Positions 22,525 through 34,704 are shown, counted from the first letter of the stretch. The stretch is 64,000 nt of DNA from Emydura subglobosa (GCA_007922225.1 ML679954.1:23085003-23149002); one strand, 5' to 3'. Translations and numbers: made by a program. Notes: generated by a model from the sequence alone, not told the origin.

Positions 22525-22803
22525 CAGTGAAGTACTTAGCAGTTGAATAGTCCCATTGACTTCATTGTTGCCACTGACTTCAGAGGAATTACTCACAAGC
22601 TTTTATTTAGGTGTGTGTTTAAATTTCTTGCTGAATTGGAACTTCAATGATTTTTCAATTTAACTATAAAAAATTAACACTCCTTATGTAGGATTATTTT
22701 GTGGAATAAAGATCATACTTAGTGTTGATCGATTTCTGATCTCTGGGTTTTTTAACCTGCCTTTTACTCATGTACATTCAGTTCTGAACAGCAACAATTA
22801 AAT
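22525..22803. other. No gene seen; mini-repeat fragment
   Basis: After the target duplication, about 22545-22600 carries AGTCCCATTGACTTCATTG, a scrap of the CCATTGACTTCAATGG mini-palindrome family. The rest lies downstream of the candidate exon's AATAAA. Confidence 0.45.
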
Positions 22804-22809
22804 TTTATT
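22804..22809 (-). promoter_or_regulatory. Candidate poly(A) signal AATAAA
   Basis: AATAAA on the minus strand, about 62 nt after the stop codon of the candidate exon. The hexamer is common in AT-rich DNA, so it counts only together with that exon. Confidence 0.3.
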
Positions 22810-22870
22810 AAACATGGATTTTAATAGGGAAAATCAAAGTGCTGGGTTCAATTGCATGTATTGGGAAGTT

Positions 22871-23129
22871 TTACAATCCTTCTCCATCCACCATTGTTGT
22901 TTCCAGTTTATTTTCTGATTCCACATTGATGGGATCTGGTTCAGATGCTCCTGATATTTTAACTATATTTATGGATCTAAATAATATGATTTCCATGGCA
23001 ACTGCTTCAGGTTTTGAGCAAATATCAGCTTTGAAGGTGCTCTTTCCTTTGGATTTGTATTTTTGTGGTATTGGTATTGGATTAACCACAGGAGGGATGT
23101 AGAGCTTGTTGATAAACTGTGGACTTCAT
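22871..23129 (-). CDS. Candidate 3'-terminal coding exon, unknown gene
   Basis: On the minus strand a pyrimidine tract and acceptor-like CTTTGCTTTTCTTTTTCAG end at 23130. The frame open from 23125 gives 84 residues to a TAA at 22871-22873. It starts SPQFINKLYIPP and contains NPIPIPQKYKSKGKSTF, SINIVKISGASEPDP and a C-terminal TTMVDGEGL. A TGA at 23128-23126 lies in the same frame, so the exon would have to start after it, for instance at the CAG ending at 23117 (phase 0, first codon TTT), or enter in a way that skips it. AATAAA follows at 22809-22804. I do not recognise the protein. It is polar, without membrane or zinc motifs. A chance frame or a retrocopy fragment are the alternatives. Upstream exons, if any, would lie at higher coordinates. 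Confidence 0.35.
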
Positions 23130-24470
23130 CTGAAAAAGAAAAGCAAAGTTCAAATTAATGTGTGGTATTCATTCTGTTCCACATATCAAATTCAGCTGTA
23201 GAATTCCACAAGGTTCTTGATATGGCCTCAGTTACTGTACATAGTACATGCTTCAAAGAGCAATCAATAACAGAAGCAATAATTAAGTGTAATTATGTTA
23301 GACTTTGGAGCCTAAATGAATACTTCAGTATAGATGTTCTCTGTTGTTGTTTTTGTGGACCATTGGCTTTCCTTGGAACTCTTGTTGGTAGTCTTTAGAG
23401 AGTGGGTAGGGCACATGGTGCTGGGCTCCTCATTTTTAGGTGCTAAACTGCATTGTAGGATAAATTCATTAAAGGCCTTTCCATGTAAGCAATTGTTTTA
23501 GTTGCCACAGGGCTTTTATTGGGTGTGAATGGGATGTGGACGTGTTTTGTGCAGTTGTGAATGGAAGGAGATGTTGCATATGATACAATCTCTCTTTTGA
23601 GATGTGGTCCATGCTACGCAGAAGTCTGAGAACCGTGCTTTAGTAGACAATCTCATTTCAGGAGCAATGTGGAAATATTTACAATGTTTATTCTTGCACA
23701 TCAGCAAGATATACTGTGAATCATACAATTTTGAAGTGACCACAGCACATACAGATGTGATTCTGCCTATTGATACAAGACATGCTAGACACTCTACTGC
23801 ATTGTTGGATTCCCCCACAACAAGAAACAGGAGTTGTTGTTTTCTTGCAACAGAAGAGCAAAACCTTATGGTGATAACTGCTTGTAGCTCTTTCACATGA
23901 CCACTGGGAACCAAACATTTTGATATTTGTTAAGAGGTTGCTCTATGGATATTGATTATAGTCATGACAGAGCATGATTATTATGGCTGAATTTTAAGGG
24001 AGCCAGCATATGGTGAATCAAATACTAACCCCTTAATTCAGGCAAAACTCTTATTGACTTCAACCCAACCATCAGTACACAACTTTGGAGGATGACGGTG
24101 GTGAAAGGATGTATGACAGATGTTAGTCACTTCATTTAATTCATTTCTTCAAGGTGCTCAGTTACTATTGTGAACCTGATTGGAGTAGAAAAGCTGTTAA
24201 ATTCTGATGATGTCCCTTCAACATAGTGCTGTTTTCAAATGTATTCTCAAAGTTGGTCTTCCCTCACTCCCTTTAGCAGAGAGGCCAAGAATTAATTAGG
24301 CATTAGGGCTGCCCCACCTGTCATCTCTGGAGGCTTTCTCTTTGCTAAATCATGGGTTTAAATAGTCTACTTATTTCCTTCAAATTGATTCACCTGCTCA
24401 GTTTAACATGGGGGAAGCTTTTCTGGCATTTCAGTCTTTGTGACTGGCAAATGTGACATCTCTTATCAGA
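23130..24470. other. No confirmed gene; open frames on both strands at 23.5-23.9 kb
   Basis: A 132-codon minus frame (23516-23914) overlaps a 98-codon plus frame (23604-23900). Neither shows a known domain. The block contains AGTCTGAGAACCGTGCTTTAG at about 23625, which resembles the inner edge of a hAT end, so it may be an old transposon. A 24-30 bp mini-MITE scrap lies near 24029-24066. Confidence 0.4.
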
Positions 24471-24697
24471 ACTAGGTTTGGCCTACACTAGCACGTTATG
24501 TTGGTATAGCTATGTTGTTCTGGAGTGTGGAAAATCCACACCCCGGAGAAACACAATTTACCGACCTAACTCCCAGTGTAGATAGTGCTCCCGTTGCCAT
24601 AGTTACAATGGAGTACCTATGCTGACAGGAGAAGCTTTCCCATTCGTGTAGGTAGTGTCTTCACTGAAACTCTACAGCAGTGCATCTGCAAGCCCTT
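24471..24697. repeat. MITE with central hairpin, amniote type
   Basis: GGCCTACACTAGCACGTTAT at the left, GGTGTGGATTTTCC-type central hairpin (GGAGTGTGG with CCACACCCC, 24521-24545), CGACCTAAC and CAGTGTAGATAGTGCTC, then TCTTCACTGAAACTCTACAG at the right. This order matches a well-known vertebrate repeat. No coding. Confidence 0.75.
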
Positions 24698-26639
24698 AAA
24701 TTCACACAACAGGTGGTTAGAGGATAAATGTGTCCTGTTTGGAAAGTCAATGCTCAAACTTCAGCTCAGCAATCACAGGAGGAAAAAACAAAACTTTCAT
24801 TTTTTCCCCTGGATTTTTCAACACTTACCGAACCAAAAAATCAATTGTTCACTCAGTTCTAGTTGACATTCAAGGACATTTGCCTACAGTTATTGTGCAG
24901 TAGTATGGTAGATAATCCCTAATACATTATCTCAGCTACAACTGTGTTGTAACATAGGCAAAAGGTAACTTGGTAGTTTACCTTCATCCAGGTGAGAGAG
25001 TTCTAAATACAAAACTGGATTAAAACAGTTGATAAGGCAGTGTAGTGGTGCCATTATTCCAATGCCAGTTTTCTGGATATGTGTGTTTGCATCTGTTGCT
25101 GCATTCACAGTGTGTAAAACATGTTACAAGATGGCTTGGGATCAAAAGTCCACAGAATGCTGAAGAAACAACCACTTCTCTTATATTTCCTTTTCTACTT
25201 TTCCTATTTCCTCCCCCACTCCCCCGACTATCCTTTGGTATTGATGTTGCATGTTAATGTTGTGCTGAAGTGGTTTCATGAACCTAATTAATTTTGATTT
25301 TGATTAAACTCTGCTCCTAATTTTTGCAGACTATTAATAGATTATGTTCATAAGGGGTAGCTTTTTGGTGCCTTTGGACAGCAGGTCTTTCTAAATATCA
25401 GGAGTGGGATGGAGATGGAACACTCACTGAATAATTTTGAACTGCTGCCTTTAAATAGAAGACCCAATAAATGGGTTAAATTAGTTTAGGGTAATTTCTC
25501 CCTGGGTTTCTCTCTATCTCCTCATACTTTAACATGCCCTTATATATTTTTTGTGGCTGTATCTCATTATTCATAAAGATCTAATAGCTGGGAAAGGGAG
25601 TCTTGGTTATTCAGCTCATCTTTTAGTCTTTAGCAACTTTGTGAATCACTTTATGGTATTTTAAATTACTGAAAAAATCACACTACACACTACACTTTCT
25701 TTTAAAGCAGACCTTTCTATTATGATTTTGCCATGTTGTGCTATTCTGCAGAGAGTTGGGGGTTTACAGTGTAAAGATACTTTGGAAAAATATTTACTTT
25801 CTCAGGTCTAATAACATACACTATACCAAAAGTGCTTCACAAGATGCCATTAAATTCTCCCTCCCTTTTCTGTAGAACTCTGCCAGAAGAAAGAAAGCTC
25901 TTGATCTTATTGCTGGTGGGGTCTGAAAGAAGACAATGGTATTTGAAAGTTAAGAATTTAGGGAGTTTATTTTATTTTAATTTAACTTAAACTGAGTTGA
26001 AATTTCATTGAAGTTTGTGGCTTGAATTACAATGACTGGGACAAAAGGGGAAAGAGGAACTTTTTAAAGAGAAACTTAATAAACCTGTGGAAAACTTCAA
26101 GGGTTAAAATTTCAAGGGTTTGTGCAGACATTTTCTCTGATTTAAAGCCATCTGGGTTCACATCCTCCTCCTCCTCCTCCTCCCTCTTTCATGTTGAACA
26201 AACAGTCATAAAGCAAAATAGTTTTTAGTTCCATTTTTTTACCTGGCTTCATGTTAAAACCATGTAAAACTGTGAGAACCCCATGATTTTGATGCAAAAC
26301 CATGAATGGGCTCAAGTTTGTGAGACATTGGGCCAGGTTTACCAACAGGCTTGTGAAACTGAGTGAACAAATCAGAATTGCAAGTTTGTATTGAAACACA
26401 AAAGCAGTAAAATCCAGGTGGCTGAATACCATGCTCATGGATACAATATAAAATAAAGTTTCTTTTATATTCAGTTTTCTTTGAGTGTTTCAGGTTGCTC
26501 TAGTTGTGAATTATCCCTGCTCCACTTAAAATGCTCATCACATGTAGGCATACATTGCATAAAAGGCACATATCACATTCCGGAAGTGCAATCCAGACTA
26601 GTAAACAGTTGTGTCACTACCTGCCCAGCAACCTTGGTG
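24698..26639. other. No gene seen; (TCC)7 microsatellite inside
   Basis: A pyrimidine-rich patch lies at about 25180-25235 and a (TCC)7 run at 26163-26183. Otherwise AT-rich and featureless. Confidence 0.6.
26163..26183 (+). repeat. (TCC)7 microsatellite
   Basis: Seven perfect TCC units followed by CTCTTTC. Confidence 0.95.
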
Positions 26640-27770
26640 CTTTACAATGCTTTTCTATTGTAGTTCCCACCCTGGTCCCTCAGAAATAGCCAAACAGCAT
26701 GCAGGTAACACCCTGAGTGTCTGTACGTAGATGCAGCCTGACAGCAACACACCAGTCAGCACTCTGGCTTCCACCAGCCTGGGTTACTAGTTGCAAGATG
26801 ACCCCCAACTCACTCCCCAGACCCAGATTTTTCCCCCAAAACATGTGCTCTACTCTGTCCTCTCCTGAATAGTTCCAATAGTAGAGGTCTGTTGCTTCTG
26901 TAACTGGTCAGTATACAATAGTTTGCTACCTTAACTGAAGTTAACAATTCAGTTTAAACACAACATTGGATTAGTTTTGATTAAAGAATAAAACAAGTTT
27001 ATGTAACTACAACAAGATGTTAAATGAATACAAAAGCCATTAAAGTCAGAAATGATTACAAGATAAATAAAGATGAAATGCTCTCTAATAACTAAGATTT
27101 AACAAACTAGAGTTGGTTCAAGGTAAAACACTTACCACATGTTTCCAGCAACATGACTGACCAAATTCTCAAGTCAGGTTCTGCTCCCAAAGTCCAAAGG
27201 GCTGGCTCCTTTGTTGTCTTAGGTGAAGGAGCAAGACATAAAGTGAGAACTCCTGGGGTGTTTTTGCCCCTTACTTTTATAGTCCAGTCCTCCTTTGAAG
27301 TGGATTCTTCTGAAGGTTACCCTCTCAAAGCAAAGTTTTTTCAAACAGTAAAGGCAACATGCAGTTTAGAGGTGAGGGTACCCCCATATTCTTTCTTCTT
27401 CCCCGCATAAACTGAAAAGCAAATTTGCTTTGTCTCTCTTTTGCTGTCTCAAGGACCCTATTTACTACTTATATGTAAACTCAGGTAAACACACATTCCT
27501 TTGTTTAAGATAGATCTATTTAACCACTCCTTCCTAATCAGGGCTCTGTGGGTTTGAAGATATACATATAGGAGGAATTCATAACTTTACATATAATATT
27601 GCTACATACATTTCACCAAGGTATTATTGACCAGCAAATTATTCATTTTTAAATATTACCTCACAAGGCATATTTTGAGAGGCATAATAATATTTTGAGA
27701 GGCACAAGGCATAATACAGAGATTATTACAATAGTATGTAGGGTGTGAATACAGGACTACATTCAGTCAC
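26640..27770 (-). mobile_element. Probable antisense LTR, turtle type
   Basis: Blocks such as CAAACTAGAGTTGGTTCAAG, AAAGTCCAAAGGGCTGG, CCCTTACTTTTATAGTCCAG and CTCCTTTGAAGTGGATTC follow the order I know from turtle endogenous retroelement LTRs seen from the antisense side. Ends and target duplication were not resolved. Near the right end (27661-27715) a short segment containing TATTTTGAGAGGCA is repeated. Confidence 0.45.
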
Positions 27771-28940
27771 AGTGCATTTGCCATATCTGCTTTTTTAAAC
27801 TGTCCCTTCAGGTGGATTTTCTTAGTGTTTTTTTTTTTTTTTAAACCTTTAAAATTATAAATAATGTTGTGTATTTTGTATCCTGCCTAGCTTGCCTTAG
27901 CTAACAAAGTTAGACAGTTATGGGCTAGCTCAGCAGTTCTGTCTGGTCTTAGAGTAGGAGAATAAACTCAGTCTGTGTGTGTTTACATCTCCCTGTGTTC
28001 CTGTCTGCTAGTTTCTCTCTGAGTGCAAGTATCTTCCAAGTATCCAAACCTAACAAGTACAATTACACATAACTTCATAGTTAAATTCATGATCTGTTTA
28101 CTTGTCACACCAACGTTACACTGGTGTAACCGTATTTAATGCAATGAAGTTACACTGGTGTTAATCAAAGTTATGTGCAAAGATAATTGGGCTCTGTGGC
28201 CATGGCATTACATACACTCTGGACACAGATCCTAGGCCGACGTGCTGACTGTCCTCAATTCCCACTGAAGTAAATTAGTGCTGCAGATGTGCAGTGCTCC
28301 TGAACACCAGGCCAAAGGTGTACCTCGCACTGGCACTTTCACATCATAAGTACAACAGAAAGTATCATTTGATGGCAGTGTATTTAGCCCTGTGGGACAG
28401 ATTCCAGTTTTTACAAAGCAAGGCTTATTTCTTCCTCATAAGACCATATTTTTGTATCTCTTCCCCCTTGCGAGATTCTTGTGTGCTCTATTGATTTCTC
28501 AAACCTACATAAAATATTTGCCTATGGATGCACCTATCAAATAAGTGGTTTGTATATCTGCTTTCAGAAGTCTTGGATTGAGGGTGCTCAATATAATATG
28601 GTGCACTTGAGTTCCAGGGACAACTAAGTAAATTAGCTCATCACAAATGGGACATCTTGGCTCTGGGAACTTGTAATGGGCTATAGAGACTTTGACCTCT
28701 AGGTGACTACTCTAAATGTTGCCCAGGCCGGCAGAGACCAAAAGTCATATGTATGAGATGGCTTTTCAGTGGCCTATGTGAAGTATATTAATGGCTTCAG
28801 GCTCCTTCATAGTCAGAAATTGTCCACCTTCCACTTGATCCTAATCCTGTATGGCTGTTTCCTCAGAGATGTCAAGTTGATCTAAAGGTGACCTGCCCCT
28901 CTTATTCATAACTGAGTAATATGGGCAAGGAGCAGTAGGG
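27771..28940. other. No gene seen; mini-MITE scraps
   Basis: Two facing TTACACTGGTGT blocks lie at about 28115-28165. Another scrap of the CAATTCCCACTGAAG type lies at 28245-28312. Poly-T run at about 27826-27842. Confidence 0.5.
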
Positions 28941-29182
28941 CCAGGGTTTGTCCACAGCGCAGTAAAACACCAGGGGCTGGCCTGTGTTAGCTGGCTCAGG
29001 TTTGCGAGTCTATAAAATTGCAGTGTTGATGTTTGGGCTCGGGCTGAAGCCTGGGCTCTGGGACCCTGCAAGCCTGAGCCCAAACTCCTACACTGCAATT
29101 TTGTAGCTTGAGCCCTGCAAGCCTGAGCTAGCTGACAGAGGCCAGCTACAGGTGTCTTACTGCAGTGTAGACATACCTTTAG
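28941..29182. repeat. Palindromic MITE, GTCTACACTGC type
   Basis: The left half contains GCAGTAAAACACC, GGGGCTGGCC, TTAGCTGGCTCAGG and AAAATTGCAGTG. The right half has the inverted order: CACTGCAATTTT, CCTGAGCTAGCTG, GGCCAGCTACAGGTGTCTTA and a GCAGTGTAGACATACC end. The central GGGCTCGGGCTGAAGCC and GGACCCTGCAAGCCTGAGCC form the hairpin top. Confidence 0.8.
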
Positions 29183-30617
29183 AATGCTGCTGTCTCATTT
29201 AAGTGGAATATATAGAAGGTTTCAGTGCTACCGGCCTATCACCTATAATAAAGAAAAAAAAGTACTTCCTTATTTAAAGGGAGAGAGAAATACTAAGGAT
29301 TAAATTTAAGGGACCAGATTTTGGCCAGGATAAATCTGCTTTGTGATGCTCTGGCAGGCTTCAGGACCTTGAAGCCAGGCAAAAGTTAGAACAGCTCTGA
29401 GGCTTCTCTAATTTGCACAAGGGCTGAACTGATCCTATCATCCCTGGGGATCAGGAGAGAGGATACAGGTGTGCACAGCAGCCACGGCCCTTACTTCCCT
29501 TGTACTAAGCAATGAGTCTAAGGAATGGACCTGATTTCATTTACTACCCCAGTTTACAGCTGTATAACGACTGACTGCAGTGGATTTACTCATGATTTTC
29601 CTGTGAGTGAGATCTGAATCAAATCCTATATCTAGGCAAAATTCTTCATTTATTCTTTTCTGGTTGTGAAACTAACATTGTGCATATGCAGAATTGCAAT
29701 GGAAAATGTCAGATCATGTTGATGAATCATTTGCCAGGATTTTGGGAGGGAAGAGAGACAGCAGTGTGCCCCACACCAGTAATAACTTGTATGAGGGTGA
29801 GACAAGACAGGCATTCACCTCCTCTTCATCATATGCTTTTATTATGTAACACTTTTAAATACAGAAGCAAAAGACAGGTGGCAGTCAAAGAGCAGGAGAG
29901 GACACCAGCCATTGGGGGAAACACAAACATGTAGTCCTCAAACAGGAGTGAGGAATAAGAGAGTCATTACTGCCCTGGTGATAGTAACAATAAGACACAC
30001 ATTCACAGCACTTAAAGGGTTAACACCACATGATGTCCTCTCTCTCACTTATTCCTCACCCCTGCCTGAGGACCATGGTAATTTTGTTTCCACCAATGGT
30101 TGATTTGGGGGGGAGGGGGGTGTCATGGCTGCTACCTATCTTACACTTTTATATTCATGTAAAATGGAGGTCAGTGGGACAGAATATGCAGTGATGTGGT
30201 GTAGTATAAAGGTTTAATCTGCATGGGTTTGGCATACTTGCATTACTCATGAATAGCCTATTCATACCATCATTCTTCCTGCACATGCCATCTATGTTGC
30301 AGAAGAACTAGAAATGTTTGTAACAATGTTTAAAAAAATATTTGGACTATTTTTGTCTGCCTCTATTTGTAAAGCCAAATGCCTTACCAACAGTTCAGCT
30401 GCATAGGACTTTTAGGGAGCTACAAAAAGTTCTAAACTGTACACAAAAGAGATTTCCTTAACATAAAATATATTTACAAATCCAGTATTTTGGGCCCTTC
30501 CAGGCCTAGAAATGAAGAATCTGTGCATGGAGTCAGTACTTTCTAATAGCATAAAGTTCCCATTTGTAGCCCTGCAAAGTATCAGCTTTTCAAATCAGCC
30601 ACCGCTCCATGACTATG
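29183..30617. other. No gene seen; mini-MITE and G-run
   Basis: A decayed mini-palindrome of the TTTACACTGGTGTAA/GATCTGAATC type lies at 29527-29625. A G7-A-G6 run lies at 30107-30120. Sequence at about 29720-30130 may be an LTR fragment but I cannot support it. Confidence 0.5.
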
Positions 30618-30904
30618 CATATGTCTACACTGCATCTTGAGGTGTGGCTGCAGTTTGGGTAGGCATATCTGCATTAGCTTTAATCAAGCAGTGCAGTTAA
30701 AAATAGAAGTGAAAATACAGTGGCACAGACCCCAGTGTGGGCTAACAGCGTATATACCCAGGGTTCTGAGCAGGCTTGTACTTGAGCTAGGGTCCATACC
30801 ACTGCATTTCCACTACTATTTTCAGCCATGCTAGCTAGATTAAACCAAGCACAGGTATGCCTGAGTTGTAGTCACACCTCTGACTGCAGTGTAGACACAC
30901 CCTG
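30618..30904. repeat. Palindromic MITE, GTCTACACTGC type
   Basis: The left end is CATATGTCTACACTGCATC and the right end GACTGCAGTGTAGACACACC, a good terminal inverted repeat. Inner blocks (GGTGTGGCTGCAG against GTAGTCACACC; CATTAGCTTTAATCAAG against GCTAGATTAAACCAAG) face each other. Confidence 0.85.
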
Positions 30905-32772
30905 ACATCCTCAGTCTCAAGGTAGCAGAATTTTGGTGGGAAATTATACATTTGGGAGAAAGAAGGAAACAGACATAGGTGGTTTGTTTGTTTTTAAAGT
31001 TACTTTCTTGAAAACATTGAGTTTTGGAATATTAGAATTAATCCCAGGAAGAAAGGAAACAGGCAGGGGACAGATAAGGTGCATGGTAAATTGCAGAGCT
31101 TAGTGATAGTTACCACATGCATTTGAAATTTTATCATATGGCTTTGCCACTCACATTATTGGTGTATATAATATATACACAGAGCTGAGACTATCAGCCG
31201 CCTAGGGGTCATTAAAATTAAATAGGAATAGTGTGTATAAGTCCTCTAAACGGCTTTGAAAATCCTATGTATATATTATTTTGGGTGCATACCCACACAG
31301 AAAAGTTAAGTAGAGCTGATCAATTTTCACCAGCTTTCCAAAAACAAAACAACACAATCACTTTTTGTGATGTACAGTTCAATCCACTTTCACAAGAAAA
31401 AGAATTCTGCTCTGTGCTTAGAGAAATCAAACGTTATCCATTTTAGCAGCATGGAGCTAAGGTTATAGGGTAAATTCTGCTTGCTGTGTTTCCACAGCTA
31501 TCGGTAAAACAGTATTTTTGTGCCTGAATCACTCCCTCCCTCAGTGTATCTCCCTGGTATGTGAACAACAGCATAATCTTGTGGTATTTGCCTTTGCAGA
31601 GGGCATCACAAACTAGATGAATATGGACTGTACACTGAAAAATTCCAAGACAAGTCCTTCAGTATGCATCCTGACATAGATTTCATTTACCCATTATCAC
31701 ATGCAGGAATCTTCCACCTACCTAACCTGGTTTAAGAATCTTTTCAGATGAATGAAGTTTTTCAATAACAATGAACTAGCCCTAAGGAGAGGTCTGGTAC
31801 ATGTGAGTTTTGGGACAAAATTCACTGCTGGTGGAAAATAGTGCAACTGTCAGTGGGGCTGTGTGTATTTACACCAGCACAGAATATGGCCTTTGATGGG
31901 GAATGGATATTTAGTGTCAGACTATCTAAACCTCTTATCTATAAAATTGGGCTATGAATTCCACAAGATGATTTCTCACTAGGTTTTTTTGAACTTCTGC
32001 TTCCAGTCCTAGTTAGGACCAGCTATTGTAGGTAGCTATATAAAAGAAAATCATGGGGGAAAGCAGTTTTAGTTTAAATTTTTGACAAACGTTTGTGGAC
32101 TAGGGGGCGGGGAGGGATCGGGGTTGGGGAGGAGAGCATGTGAGGGTTTGATGCTTATATCCAAACAACAAAATATTCTGAGTTTTGCGTAGATGGTAGC
32201 TTCAATTTCTATGGCTATCATAGCTGATACCTAATTGGCTTCTGTACCAATTAACTTCCTACATGGACTTTGACAGAGATGGGAATGTGCACTAGATGAA
32301 CCGTTGTCTTGTTCATGCATTGGTGATGCATCAAAGTGTGTCAGTTGCATGAAATAGCTCATTATATTCAGTACTATTTAGATATTGCATAATTTGCTAT
32401 ACTGTAGCTCCCTGTGCTTTCTTTATGTATTTACTGAAGTTACAATATCTATTTATCTAAAGCCAAACTGGCAAGCTTTTAAGGTCCATGAGTGCATAAG
32501 ACAATGCCATGGTCTGTCTTTGTTGCTTTGCTTCTGCCAATCTGGTTTGTACTGTTAGCTCCTGCATTTCAATACTTTATGATGTCATCTGCTATGTACA
32601 GAGAACTCATGCAAGATAATAGAGAAGCACACATAGGTTCTGTTTTAAGTGACTTGCCAGCCAAACAACAGAAATTAGAGCTCATTAAAATAGCTACAGT
32701 GCTGATGTGCAACTGCAAACTGATTCCAGCCAGCTCTGGGTTATACATGAAAATCCAGATCCTCATCTAGAA
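30905..32772. other. No gene seen; mini-MITE scrap and G-quadruplex motif
   Basis: A scrap of the ACACCAGCACAGAATATGGCC type lies at 31812-31893. A plus-strand frame at 32492-32770 starts with a hydrophobic stretch but has no further support. Confidence 0.5.
32103..32129 (+). other. G-quadruplex motif
   Basis: Five G-tracts of 3 to 5 bases with loops of 1 to 3 bases (GGGGG C GGGG A GGG ATC GGGG TT GGGG). This satisfies the usual quadruplex pattern. No promoter context is visible. Confidence 0.7.
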
Positions 32773-33000
32773 CTGCTTGAGAATTTTTTTCAATTCCCGC
32801 CCTCCCCTCCAAAAATATTTTGTCTACATTTTTTTTCAGGTATTTTGTCAAAAATATAAAAATTGCAATGTTTTTGGATTTTTTCTATGAAAAATAAAAG
32901 GTAAAAAATGGACAATTTCCTTGGAAATTTTAGTTTTCAGCATTGCTGTTTTCCATCAGTTCTAGGTGTTCTGACCAGTTCTAGCTATGACCTCACATTA
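32773..33000. repeat. AT-rich dispersed repeat (TTTTTC/GAAAAA type)
   Basis: Alternating TTTTTTTCAGG, TCAAAAATATAAAAATTG, GAAAAATAAAAGG and TTTTCAGCATTGC blocks, ending GTTCTGACCAGTTCTAG. Similar blocks recur at about 24780-24860, 42290-42390 and 55908-56042. Confidence 0.4.
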
Positions 33001-33354
33001 AACCACATGAATTGCTGTGGACGGTCCCAATTAGCCAATACCATGCACTCCTAAAATGAGACAACAGCCAATGGACTATTGTGGATCGGGAGTAACGGCA
33101 ATGTAAAAAGAGTGTATTTAAAGAAAACTGAATCAGATGTGTTTTTTCAGCATATGCCCCAAACTCTCTACTTGCATCTGTCTGTCCACCTAGGCTTTTA
33201 ATCTGTGTTTATTCCTGTAGAATGTGTCTGTTTACCTCACAGTTACAAGTTCAAAGACCTTGATTATGCAAGTTGCTAAGTGTGTCTTCCATTGTGCTGA
33301 ACTCCCTCAAAATCCATTGCAGGAGATACTCAGCACCTGTCCTGATTGTACCAT

Positions 33355-33430
33355 ATTGGAAATGAAGAATGCTTGTGAAGTGTTTTGAGGTTCTCTGATG
33401 AAAGTCACTATAGAAGTGCCAATTACACTT
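33355..33430 (+). repeat. Old LINE/SINE 3' tail
   Basis: GAAGTGTTTTGAGGTTCTCT, GATGAAAGTCACTATAGAAG and TGCCAATTA follow the conserved GCTTTGAGATCCTCTGATGAAAGGCGCTATATAA amniote repeat ending. Confidence 0.6.
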
Positions 33431-34266
33431 CTTGTTCAGGCATTTTAGCAGCAGCATCTATTCCTGCTTATGTTTATCCTTTGAGAAATGAAGGAATTGG
33501 TTCTCTGTGATGAGGCTTTTTGTGCTATTCTTCCTACCCTGTTTTGTACCATCTACTGTTTCTTTTCCTCTTTGGAACAATTATGGTTCCCCCCAATTTC
33601 CCTCTCCGAGTCTTCTTCTATTGAAGATTTTCATTTCTAAGACTAAGAGAGAAAAAGATCTTACAATTTTTCCATAGATTATTGAGCACTTTTCTTTGCT
33701 TTTCTTCATCTAAACATGGTTTTTCCCCCCAGTAAGCTCCCTAATGTACGTGCATCAGTGCTGCTGATACGAGAGGAGTGATTCACTCAGAGATTACATG
33801 TTGGAGCAAGTCATCTCAAAACAAAACATTTTAACAAGTGCACATAATTCCTATTTGTGGAAACAAGATGATTTGTATGTGTGTGCGCTGTGTTTTCCTA
33901 CTAGTAAGCAGTCACTGGCTACATCATACCCATTCTGATGGTGGGTTATCTGGTCTCACTTTGACTGTATCTTGTATCCCACCCAGGTAGTTAAAGTAAA
34001 TCTTCTCTAGTTATAATTAATAGCCATGTTGTAATTTCATGGAAATCCTGATAAATCTAACTTTTTCAAAATTATCTAAATAGAGAATTTTTTCTTTTGA
34101 CACTTCAGTTTCTAACTTATTAGAAGAAAGTGGTTTTCATTGAGATGCCTAGCTTCAGAGTGAACGGTAACGTCCCAAAGCAATCTTCACACTCTGAAGA
34201 TGCATTACAGCATTTAATAATATGCATACAGCATCGGGATTGAGGTAAAAGAGATTCTTTCATTAT
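33431..34266. other. No gene seen
   Basis: AT-rich DNA without recognised features. Confidence 0.6.
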
Positions 34267-34383
34267 GGGCCTGATCCTGAGTGCTTACTCAGGAAAAACT
34301 TTTATGGTAGCTTTGCTTGATTTGATTGCAGGACCATGTCCATAATGAACAATATCTACAGGAAGGACTGCAGGATCAGGGCC
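34267..34383. repeat. Small palindromic MITE (GGCCTGATCCTG ends)
   Basis: The left end GGGCCTGATCCTG and right end CAGGATCAGGGCC are inverted with one difference in 13. The interior also holds CAGGACCATG and CAGGAAGGACTG. Non-coding mini-element common in amniotes. Confidence 0.8.
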
Positions 34384-34704
34384 ATTCTTTTGACTCTTAG
34401 TTATAAGTTTAGAGTACAGTATCTGAGCTGGTTTTACCATTTTCACTGGGCTTGCAAAAAGAGTTTTGCCCTAAGGTAACCAGTCCTTGTCCATCATTAT
34501 CATGCCACTTGTCCAGTGCTGGCCTAAGGATTTTGGGGAGGGTTCCCATGGTGGTTCTTTGGAGTAGCCCAAAGTCCTTTATCCCATTTTAGCTATTGGT
34601 GTATGCATTCAAGAGATCTTTAAGTCCTGCAAACATATCTAGCTTCCTGCTGTGGAAGTAGAGTCCAGCTTTTTTGTTCTTTTTAACTTTATGGAACGGA
34701 AAGC

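Noticed and set aside
23516..23914. 132-codon minus frame overlapping a 98-codon plus frame
   Set aside because: Open frames on both strands of one block, no domain recognised, and an inner edge that looks like a decayed transposon end.
32492..32770. Frame with a hydrophobic N-terminal stretch, possible small membrane protein
   Set aside because: A similar frame exists on the other strand, there is no promoter or conservation evidence, and the sequence downstream is an AT-rich repeat.
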